Assembly (NCBI GenBank): GCA_019914945.1
Contig: CM034111.1
Location: 6,944,001-7,008,000 of the forward strand
Length of the DNA: 64,000 nt
Direction: 5' to 3'
From: Typha latifolia
Taxonomy: Eukaryota; Streptophyta; Magnoliopsida; Poales; Typhaceae
The translations under genes were made by a program, and so were the position numbers. A model generated the notes under the pieces. It had not been told where the DNA came from. It was given only the letters and a program-made list of their open reading frames with translations, and made no database searches. Positions 27,701-39,700 of the stretch are shown in pieces; within the stretch, counting starts at the first letter, position 1; every line of letters begins with the position of its first letter.

Positions 27701-30700
27701 TTTTGGTAGAATGAATGACAAAGGACATAACTAACTTTGTGGTCAGATGTCTCATTTGTCAGCAAATCAAGATTGAGCACTAAAAACCTACAGGGATGTT
27801 ACAGCCTTTGCCTTTATTAGAATGGAAGTGAGAGGACGTGACTATGGGCTTTGTCTCAAAACTTTCCCGCACCAGATCAAATCATGATGCAATTTGGGTG
27901 ATTATGGACAGATTGATTAAGTCTGCTCACTTTTTAGCCATTCGTATGATTTACTCCCTAGATCGTCTTGCACAACTTTATATTAGAGAAATTGTTTGAC
28001 TCCATGGCGCACCCTTGTCTATCGTGTTTGATCGAGATCCTTATTTTGTTTCTAAATTCTTGCGAAGTCTTCATTTAGCTATGGGGACATGATTGAGATT
28101 AGCTCAGCTTATCACCCGCAAACTGATGGACAATCCGAGAGGACTATCCAAACCCTTGAGGATATGTTGCGAGCGTGTTCCTTGGAGTGGAAAGGAAATT
28201 GGGATGATCATCTTCCACTTATCGAGTTCTCTTATAATAATAGCTACCATTCAAGTTTGGGGCTAGCACCTTATGAGGCATTGTATGGTAGAAAATGCAT
28301 ATCTCCACTTTGTTGGTTTGAGGTTAGTGAAAGACAATTATGGGGACCAGATATAGTCCAAGATGCCACACAGAAAATTGTCAAAATCAAGGAAAATCTT
28401 TTTACAGCTCAAAGCCGTCAGAAGAGTTATGCTGATAACCAGAGAAGAAACCTAGAGTTTCAAGTGGGTGACATAGTTTTTCTAAAGGTGTCACCCTGAA
28501 AAGGATTGATCAGGTTTGGTAAGGAAGGCAAATTGAGTCCTCGCTTTATTGGGCCTTTTGAGGTGTTAAAGCGCATTGGAGAGGTGGCATACCGAATATA
28601 GCATTGCCACCTAGGTTAGCTAAGGTACATAATGTCTTCCGTGTGTCTATGTTGAGAAAGTATGTGCCTAGTGCAGACCATATGATCGACTACGAGCCTT
28701 TGGAGATCCGAGAAAATCTATCTTATGAGGAGCAATCCGTAGAAATTCTGGAGACTCAACAAAAAACTCTTCGCACCAGGGTAATCTTTTTCATAAAGAT
28801 TTTATGGCAAAACCATAAACCGGAAGAAGCAACTTGGAAGTGTGAAGATGAAATAAGGGAGAAGCATTCAGAGCTTTTTCCTCAGTCTTCACAGTGACTA
28901 TTACGGTATTACTTTATCCTTTTATTCTACTAATTTTAATTTTGAGGACGAAATTTCTTATTGTTGGGAATATTTGTGAGAACTAAAAAAAAATTTGAGA
29001 GAGAAAAGGGGGTGCACGTGCAACCCCCTCCCTTCTCCCTTTCCGGCACATGATGAGGCGCAGCGGAGATCTCGCCAACTCCAAATCAAATTAGATTTGG
29101 ATTTTTAATCTAGAAATTAAACCCTAATTCTCTCTCTCTCTCTCTCTCCTTAACCCCCAACCTCCTTTTCCTCTTCTTCTTCTCCTTCGTTTTCTTCTTC
29201 CTTACCGTCAGATTCACAACGTGGGTTTAGCCTGTCGGAGCATCGCTGGAGTAAATAGGGACCCTCACGCTCCTCCTCGGTAAGCTCTCTCATTTCTTCT
29301 AGTTTAATTTCAATTTAATGGAGAAAATTAGAAGTACCTAATTTCTATGTTGCGGCCTCATTGGTGAACCTCGCCGGCTGGCGGTTTCGGGTCGCTACCA
29401 CTCACTCCACTGGAAGCCTCTTCCGTTGGCCTCGTGCCGTGGGTGTTCGCTTTTGGAGCCCTCGTGGCTCCAGTCGCTGTCGGCCATTAAGTCGATCGTC
29501 TTCTGTGGTTTCTCCTCCACCTCGTGAGGGCGGCGACATCGCGAGAGAGTCGAGGGGGCTTGAGGTGTGGTGTCGCGGGCGATGGTCGCCGACGGACACT
29601 CTCTCCCTCTATCTTTTCTTCCTCGCGTTGGTCATGGGAGGGGAAGGATTTGGTTGGGCTCGTGTTTAACCTGAGCCAACCTTTTTTCTTATGATTTCGG
29701 GTTTGGGTTCGGGTTTGGATTTCGGATCTAAAGACCCGACCCGCACCACTTAAATGGAGGGTGGGTTGCGGGCTAACCCGCAGCCTAGTCCATTGTTTTT
29801 GGCTGGGCCTTGGCCCAGCCCGATTAGTTTATTGGAGTGGGCCAGGCCAGCAGCAGCCCAGCCCAATCCAATGGGTAATTTAACCCATTTTAGTTTTAAA
29901 TTTTAAAAATATTGATATTATTCAAATTAAAATTTTTATCGTTATTTATTATTAAAGGTGATGATTTTTAGCACGTGAGCTAGAGATTTGAGATTTTAAT
30001 TATCTTGCCTAGACTAAGGTGAGTGGGTTCACTCACATATTTATTTTTATTATACTTCGTATCTTTGTCAAACCATGTAATTTGCTGTGTGCAAATTTAT
30101 TTGTTACATTTTCTGTGTGCATTTAATCATTACACTCAGTACATCGCTACCTTGTGCAAATTATAAATTTTGTTGAAAAGAAAAATAAAACTAGTATTGG
30201 TATGACTTAGAGAACAGTTTTTCCGTAGTGACTCAAGTCTATTTGGAAATCCAGAGGAAAATCCTATATCAGATCACTATAGTGACTTTCTTAGGTGACT
30301 CTAATGGGATTAGGGAACAGTCCTAGAATGAATAAGAAATTTTCTATGTGACTCTAACCACTCTCAACGGTTAGTGGAAAAGGCAGGGTATGTTGATCAT
30401 ATAGTGACACTACCTGATGACCCTAACAGGATTAGCTACGAGGAAAAGTTCCGAGCATCATCTCGAGGTGACTTCTAGTTGATGTAGATCCACAGGGTAT
30501 AGACCCATTGAGACAAATGACAGTATAAACATTGGAAAGATGTTAATATGTTGAAACTGTGCAAGGCTACAAATTATGACTATTATTATCATTGTCATTA
30601 TTTAAAAGCATGCCTGTTGTAAATTGTTATGTATATTGTTGAACTTAGGTTTTATTTAACACTATAAAATTTTAGAATTTATTTGGTTTTCGAGTGGATT

Positions 30701-33700
30701 CCACTCATTGAGCTATATTTATTGGCTCATGGATTTTTCTTAGGTAATAGTCAGCGTGGCAACTAAGCGAGACGCACACGGACCCTACCTCCACTTAGAA
30801 CCTACCTATTTACCGTTCCGCTCTTTTGAATTTTATACTTTAGATTAATTGTTAATTTTATTTTGTTTAGAGACTCAAACAATAACATTGTTTTATGTTC
30901 ATTGCAATTAGTTTAAATTTAATAAAGCAGATCTTCGTTTATTTATTCTTGCCATTGTACACATAAGAAGTATTAGTAAGGCTTCGTGTATCTCAAGCAT
31001 ATTGAGATGCATGGCCAGTCATGATTCCGATTTTGGGTCGTGACAGATATTAACAGATTAGAATCAACTCTAGATGATCATGATCTTGACCCGAAACCAA
31101 TCTAGTGACTGGTTTCAATCTAGAATCGGCTAGTTTCGATCATATTGGACAGGTCCAATCCATCACGGTCATATCGGCCAAAATTAAAAAAAATTTAATA
31201 GTTAGATTAAATCTAAAATGTATCTAACTTAGGAGATATTAGTAATTCATATCATCAGCTGTTACTACTACAAAATAATAGTGAAAAGAGATATTTCGTT
31301 CACTATTATTCTGCAGTAGTAAAAATCATTATTAATGTAAATAACCATCCATTATGAACCTATACATGCCAACTGAAAAGTCTGAAATATGAAGTTACAA
31401 AGGAATAGTACCTCAAGAGCACGAATATCATCATCTTGGTTAACTAAGGTCAGCAGACCTATTTCAAATCATGCCATAAGATTCAAAGGGGAAGTTAAGA
31501 TCTTCACTGAAAAGCATAATACTGAGAACTACTAACCAATCATATGAAGACAATAAAATAATGTCTAAATAGCTAAGGGACTTTTATAAATCACACCCTA
31601 TATTTTACCTATTTTGTGGTTCACATCACATCTTTGAAAATTTTGTAATCCGATTCTTCTTTTTCTTTTATAATTCTTATTTAACACCTTGGGTTAACTT
31701 AGACGGTACTAAAAAAGGAATATTCTGTTATAATATACAAAATAATTTATAAGTACCTAAATTGTCCCCGTCTTCTTTATCCTTTTTCTCTTCTCGAAGA
31801 AGAAGAAGAAGAGGAGGAGGAGGGGCAGGGGCAGATGGGGAAAATTGGTAGCGGCGGCAACGACGATGGCGACAGTGGAGGAGATAGGTGGGGAAGATGG
31901 TGGAGGGATATAGAAAATAAGAAAGAAAATTAGAAATATTTTAGTAATTTAGTCGACGTTGGTCAATCAAAATAATGTCAAGGTATTAAATGAGAACTAT
32001 AAGGAAAAAAGAGGGGTCGGGTTACAAAATCTTGAAAAACAGAGTGTGAATCATAAAATACGTAAAATAGGCTGTGATTTATAAAAATCCTAATAATTAA
32101 TACCATAGTTTTATCAATATTAATTTGCTTCATTGAAAAAGTATGTCGCAAGCTACTCACCATAATCTGTATGAGCTCCACTGCATTTTCACCCAATGCA
32201 TCGAGAAAGGCAAAAAAAGAATTTCAGAAATCAAATTGTATTCTTCATAAAAATATAGACCAAAAAGTCCATAGTTAATACCATCCTGTATCTGTGCGTT
32301 GTGATTCTGGAATATCAGCTGAAACTGGATATCCAATTAATCTCATCACCCAAAAGGAATCTCCTGCTCTTTCACCTTCAAATGCATCAAGAGACCCACC
32401 CAATCCTAAAGCAATTCCACGCATAATCTTTCTTGAAAGATCTGCAATTAAATATAAATAGAAAATAGATACATGAAATACATCAGAAAGGCATACTGCA
32501 GAAAACATGGATACACATTGATATGCAGACCTCTAACAAGACTGATATAATCTTCCATTAGTTCCTTGAACTTTGGTGGATGATCAGGCCTGTAATCCAA
32601 AAATATATTTCTCGATTAATAAAGTATCTCCAGTGAATATCCGACACCAAAAATTGTCCTGACTAAATACCCTAAGAAACTTAAACAAAAGCATTCTGCA
32701 AACCAAAAGAGAAAAATGAACTATCTTATGTGTACAAGTAATTGAAGATATAATGTTAGACCTAGTAAGATACCTTGAAACAAGTGATATCCCTGGACTA
32801 AAAATAAATACAATATGATCTCTAATGATATTCACTCTGTTTCGAGGACAAAACTTATTCTTATGTTGGTAGAATGTAGTAACCCTTAACACAGATAGTT
32901 CTCTATGTACCATGCTCCCAAAGTCACGTATGATCAAACTCATCTTTATGTCAGGCCTGTGCCTAACGAGAATTACTCAGTTTCAAGGATGAAATTTATT
33001 TTAACAGTGGTAAAATGTGGAGTCTCTTAATCATTGATAAATCCTAGACTTACAAGAAGAGTACATACTTGTTACAATCTCACCATTAAACCCTAAAGAG
33101 CTAGCTAAGCTTGGGAAGTGTCCAAAGAAATTGTAATGCTTCTTCTGGTTTCCTTTACACATTCACTTGGTGTATTTTGCAACAATAAAAGAAGAGTCCA
33201 TTTTTCTAATGTTGAAATCACCATATGATGCAAATCTAATATGAATGCAATGTTTTGGAAAACAATTGACCCAAACAAGTAACTAAAATAAAATATAATA
33301 AGTAATGACTGGCAATAAGTTAATTGATTAAAAGGATCACTACTAGATGGAAGAAGATAAAACTACTCAGATAAGGTAGTAACTTCCTCAACTCTCAAAT
33401 AAGTATGTTGACAGTAGAAAGGCCTAAAATATGGTGTAAGCAAAGACTTTAGAGTTTAGGTTTACCAATAAATAGAATAGTAGTGTTTTTACTTTGAAAC
33501 CAAGTCGTCATTTTCACGTTCAAGCACCTAAAGATTCTCTTTCACTACTGGAATCTTTTGAACAACAACAGTAACCAATGAAAAATAGAGATTGAAGAAG
33601 GAGAGAGATTTAGAGAGAATAGAAGAGATTAGAGAAGAATCTTAAAATGAAGTAGGAGAAAGGGAGAGAGAAGAAGACTGCAGGGGAGAAAATGAGAGAT

Positions 33701-36700
33701 TTCAAATAAATCTTATTCAATCTTTGTTTCTCATGCAATAACCCTTAAATAGGTTAACAACTTTGATTTTAGCTGATTCTAATAGAAACTTATTTCCTAA
33801 TAGGACTCTAATTGATCATCTTACCTAAATTGACAAACCCAATTTAGGTAATAAATCAATATGAACATCCCCTACATATAAGTTTACTATAACTATCAAC
33901 TGAGATTCTAATAAGAATTCATTTCCTAATAGGATCCTAATTGATTAGGTCTTACCTAAATTGACTAACCCAATTTAGGTAATAACTCAACGCGGACATC
34001 CCCTGCATATAGGCTTACCATATCTATCAATTGACTAATTCAATTAATCATTTGAATTAAAAATCAACTCAACAAATTAAATGCGAAAATAAGTTGAGCC
34101 TAATTAGATCAATTAGACCAAAATTGGACTCGAGCAACTTTATTTTGGTCAAATTGAAGATGATGCCCACATCACCATATTAGACCTAAAGGAATTTGCT
34201 AAGCATGACGAGAATCAAAGGAATGGTTATGTTTTCTCAAGAATATCATGTATGAAATTAGATTTTTGATTTAATGACTACATTAACACTAATGATTTGA
34301 TTAGTGAGGTAATTGGCTTGATATTTTATGACTAAAAATAATCACCTAAGTGAGTGTAGTATTAATTTAGAACTTCATTATTTTATGTTTTAGTGTAGTT
34401 TAGTAAACCTAATAAGCTTAATATCTTATAAACTAGGTGTCACCTTACTAGGGTTGCATGTGACACCTCATGGTAAATTTTAAGGGAGGACAAGTATGGT
34501 TATAGGAGCTACCATTTTAGAAGAGTTTCTCCTTAGAATAGAGAGAAGCAAAGAGAGATGAGAAGAAAGTAAATTAGGATGCTTCTATGACTTTTGGTTG
34601 CTCCTCATAAATTCTCATTTCTCAAAGGTATGTTCTATCATATATTCTTTTACCAAAGGGTGTATTTATAAAGGAAGGTAGAAAGAAAGAACATTGAAGA
34701 CTAAATGGAGGCTCTTAAGCTAAAGGTGTGTTTTCACATATTCCTTTAAATCTCTATAAGATTGGATATAGAGAGAATCATGGATAGTCGTGCCGGTCGG
34801 CATGCCTTGTATCAATAATGGCACGACACTTGGCACGGGGTTGCCAGCGGCACACCCCTGTGCTGATCGGCATGCATGCCGTGCCAAGCCATGGTGGTCC
34901 GACATGGCTGCTTGTTGGTCACTGTGTCATGTCGAGTTTTTTAAAAAAATTTCTATTTTCATCAATTATTATCAAAAATCAACTAATCAATTGACCATTT
35001 AAAAGGCTCAGATAAAATTAATAATGATGAGACTAGAAATGATGATGGTGTGATGGTGATGATGATGATGACAAGACTCAATTTGGTGGCAGTAATGATG
35101 AAAATGAGGCATGCATCCCTATTACAAAATCTTCTCAAATAGATATTATTTTTATAGAGGACTTGAGTCCATAGATAGTAGGACATTAGGAGAGATGCAC
35201 CCATAGGATGATATGAGTTCATTATCATTATCATCATATCAATCATACCCATCAAAGCCACAATACCCTTATTATACTTTATATCCACAATCTGCATATG
35301 CTTATAGTGTGCCTGTGCCAGTATCAGTTGTTCCCGTGCATATTCAATATCCATATCATATCATAAAACAATTACAAGATTCTTATTTGTATGAAGACTA
35401 TGTAAAACGTTAGAATGAGCAATACTATTAGTAGATGAGTTTTGAAGATTATTGACATTATTTAATACCAACATTCTCGTGTTATTCTTGTGCCGTCAAA
35501 TAAAGTCTTTGATCCTCCTTATCAATGTATTCAACTAGATATTAGTTTAAATTATTGAATTATTATCAATTAATATTATATGTTCAATTTTATTATGGAG
35601 TATTCAATTATATTATGAAGTGCTCAATCATTAATATTAGTTTTAATGAATGTATTTAATCATATTATGCGTTGAATAATATGTATATTTTAACTATTGC
35701 TTTATCTTAAATAGAAAATGTCACTTACAAAAATAATCTAAAGATAAAAATTTATAATGTAGGTTTAATACATATATTTAAACCAAAAACCAAAGATTGA
35801 TATAACAAAAATTCAAAAACATCTCTAAATATATTTAAAATATTATAAATTCATGCCAGTGGCATATAGGGGTGTTGGATCTATGGATTCAAGAAGATCC
35901 CAGTGCTTTTGGCACTTTTTGTGGAAAGCTGCAAGTTATGCGAGGAGTTTATTACACAGATAAGTATGCAATGTTTGTATTGGAAGTCTAAATTTCTTAG
36001 AGATTTCTAAGAACGAGGATCGGAATAAGTGGAGTTGTGGGATACTAGGGGCAGATGGAGGAGCAAGACTATCGCAAAAAGTTGATTCTAAGAAGGGTTC
36101 TTCTATTATTGACCACAACCCTATAGTCATTACCCAAAATTTAACTTGAGTTTGCCACATCCTAAATCCATTAGACCATTGAGCTTTTCAGGCTTAAGTA
36201 CCAAAGAATCATTTTTTATTAAACTTCTCAGGTCCATGACAAAGTAAGCTTTGAGACTACTAATATGTTCTATGATATATTTAAGCTATTCCATGACTTT
36301 TCAGTTAAGAGAACTGTAAATAAAGCTGATAAGAATTTGCAATTAGAAGTAAAAATTTAATATTCAGGATATGAGGGACTAAAATGTAAATAACAAAAAA
36401 TAAAGGTCTATACTGTAAAAAGACAGAAAAAATGGTATTACTAACAAAGATACACTATTTTCTTGTGCCGTAGTTCTTTCAGATTTTTAGTCCTAGTTCT
36501 AAGGCGATTTCCATGAGAAAGTCCCCTGGTTATTGGCTGTTTTGGTCTTATTAGTTTTCGAATAGTAAATTTGGGATTCTTTTACTCATTTAGCCTTTAT
36601 TGAAAGCATACATTTAGATGTGTACCTTGGCAAAATGAAAACGTACATTTTGCATACTCTTTGCTTATTATTTACATAGGTACTGTATATCATTTTTTAC

Positions 36701-39700
36701 TATATTTGGAGACGTATCTTAGCAAAACTGAAACCATACTTTTTGCATAGTCTTTACGTACGACACGGCAATCATTTTTTATTTTGTTAGAGCTAAATGG
36801 GTAGAAGATGTCCGAAAGTGTAATTCAAAATCTGAGAAACCCTAAACTGCAAATATCACATAACTAAGGACCCTAGTAAGGATTAGACCAGGACTTGGCT
36901 TGGGTTTATGCTTGGGTAAGGCCCGAACACAATTCAGATCAACAGGAGGGCTCTCGGGTTGAACTTTGGTGCCTCTCAGCCTGACAAGAGTGTCCTTAGC
37001 AAGTAATGGGCTGACCTGGAGGTGGGAAGGCCTGAGAGAGGTTGAACAAAGGCTCAACCCAATTGTGATAGTAAACCAAGGTTGGATGCCACTATAAAAC
37101 CTCCGGTCTAGTATAGACCCCTGCACAAACTAACCGGTTCTCAGGCCGAACAAAAACTTGGCCCACTTGTGCTAGTGGGCCAAGGATGCCGCTATAAAAC
37201 CTTGAGTCTAGTCTAGGTTGGGCTTTAGGCTAACAGGTTGGGACTCTAGCTCATTCATGCCATTGTGCGCATCTAGAAGGGTCAAGTAGGTAACTAGGAT
37301 GTAACCTTGAGAAGGGTTGGACCAAGGCTCTACTAACCTCTAATATGGCTGCCATAGATCGGCATATTCATCCCTTAGACATTGCGCAACTCCGTGACCG
37401 TGAGTGCACAATATTTGCCTGTGGATGTGTCAGTTGCCTTTTGATTTGGTATGACCTCAATGTTGCTTAGGGTTGTTGTCTAGTGGATGGAAAAGGCATA
37501 TATCATACAGCGATGGATATAGCAGAATAGAACTGCGAATAGACATGGCCTCTATAACTATAGCCACGATCCAATTGTAGGTCAAAATCTGCTATTGCTT
37601 CTTATCTCGTAGAGCACCTTCGTGTTCTCCTCGATGGCCACTCTCACCCCGAAGATGGCAGAGTGAAGCACCGCCTAGTCAGCTGGGTTGACATATTGTA
37701 TCAAGGAACTCTAATCCATTGTATTTCTCCCCGTAGACTTGACTCTAGTGGTGGGCTTGCCAAGAAACATTAGCTCTGACACCAAATTTGATGAGACCCG
37801 ATGAAGGATTGTAATCGACTCAAACCTAGGCAATAAATAAGGTCTTTTGCTGCTATCTGGAAGTGGCGCACCAACCAAGAAGGGTGTGCTCCAATCTTAG
37901 TTTGGGGCTCATGCTGCTTATGTATTTTTGGAAGTGGTGCATACCAAGTACCGAGTACTGAGGGTGTGCACCGATGAAGACTAACGAGTGCCTCATCTTG
38001 TGGTTTGTTGTAGACAGGATTTTAAGTGGCACTTCCAGGTATTGTAGGGATCTACAGGGTGGTGTTTGGACTGAAGAGAAGGTTATGAAAAAGCTTAGCT
38101 AGGAGATAGAATAATACAGGGTTTGGATACTAAGGATGGATGGCTAAGGCTATTGTGGATGATGGAGGAACATAGCTAAAACTGAGGATATGATGCGACT
38201 AGTGATAGAGGATAGCCGTATAGTGAAGGTGATGATGGAGTGGAAACCAAATAGTTGATAGAGATGGCTTGACAAGATGTTGCAGTGATGGCTTGTAGAT
38301 ATGGTAGATAGCTAAGGGCTATGATTAACCTACAACACGGCAATAGCAAAGGAAAGAACCGTACAAGAGGTAGAGATGGTTAAGACAAAGAGAGACAAAG
38401 AAGACGATTAGGGCCAAGAGAAATAGAGAGATAGAGAGAGTTCGAAGAGAAGAGTTGTCTATTAAACAATTCAATGGACGCCAAAGATACAAGTTATAGG
38501 GCTCTATTTATAGGAAATTAGGGATAGCAAATCTTGACCCGACCTGATAAACCGACACAATATCAGGTTTGGGTTTAATTTAATCGGGTTCAAGTCATAA
38601 ACGGATCAACTCGCCTAACCAAATTAATAATCAAATCGTGTTCGGGTTTATATAGCTAACCTGTTTTGACCTGTTTAATCCGTTTAAGTATATGGGTCGA
38701 TTTGGGTCGGATCAACCCGCTAACCCGCACTATATATTTTAAACTAAATAACCCTAACTCCCACTCTCTCACACACTCTTACACACTCTAACTCCCTCAA
38801 CTCATCTCCCATTCATTTTCTCCCCCACCACCACCGCCCCCTTATCTCTCCGGTCCCCACGCCGCTAAGGCTGCCGGCATCATCTCCCCATGCAATCGTC
38901 GGCATCATCTCGACATTTCCCCTACTCTAAGGGCTAAGGCTTCGACATCTCGGCATCTCCCCACACTACCGGCTCCTCTCCTCCCGAGTCCCGACTTTGA
39001 GCCCCAATAGCCACTGCGCTCATCTCCCTAGTCCCCATGCCGCTGCGGCCGCCGACCATTATCTCCCTAGTCCCCACGCTGCTGCAATCGTCGGCATCAT
39101 CTCGGCATCTCCCCTACTCTAAGACTATCGGCATCTCCCCACGCCACCAGCTCCTCCCCTTCCGAGTCCCGACTCCAAGCCCTAATAGCCGTCGCCTTCA
39201 TATCCCCAGTCCCCACGTCGTTGCGACCGCCGGCCTCATCTCCCCAAATCCCATGCTTCTGCGGATGTTGGCCTCATCTCCCCTACCTCTAACATCCCCT
39301 GCCGGCTTTTCTAAACTTTGTTAGTTTGTTATAATAATCTAAACTCTAAACTTTGTTAGTTAGTTATATGGATTTTGTTATGATGAATTATTAAAATTAT
39401 AATTTTAATATTGTATGAATTGTTGGAAATAGGTTATTTTATTTTTATGATAAATCAATAAATATTAAATTTATATAGGATTTATTAAATGAGTTAGACA
39501 GATCGTGTTAACGTATCGGGTTAACATGACCCATTTATTGAACGGGTTAGGCGGATCGTGTTAACTTGTGGTGTTAATGTGTCATGTTAACGTGTTGTGT
39601 TAACCCGACCTGTTTATTAAATGAGTTAGGCGGATCGTTTCGTGTTACCCGTTAAATAATTGGGTCGTGTTCGTGTCTACCAAATGCAACTCATTTATTA

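Noticed and set aside
32275..32508. Treating the frame ending in GWY-stop as a truncated dioxygenase pseudogene
   Set aside because: A GT donor lies inside the TGG codon, and the 20-nt exon at 32161-32180 restores the expected CGAHTDYG, so the stop is intronic.
34720..35002. Possible tRNA or hairpin RNA in the GGCATGCC-rich block
   Set aside because: The symmetric words form a hAT-type end with no tRNA arms or anticodon loop; similar ends recur near 18770.
36838..36848. AAACCCTAAA, a telomere-like word
   Set aside because: It occurs as a single copy only; no tandem TTTAGGG array is present here or elsewhere in the window.
38800..39324. Pro/Ser-rich frame at 39037-39324
   Set aside because: It arises from the repeated TCATCTCCCCA/CGGCATC sequence inside the hAT MITE. 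No homology or gene structure supports it.
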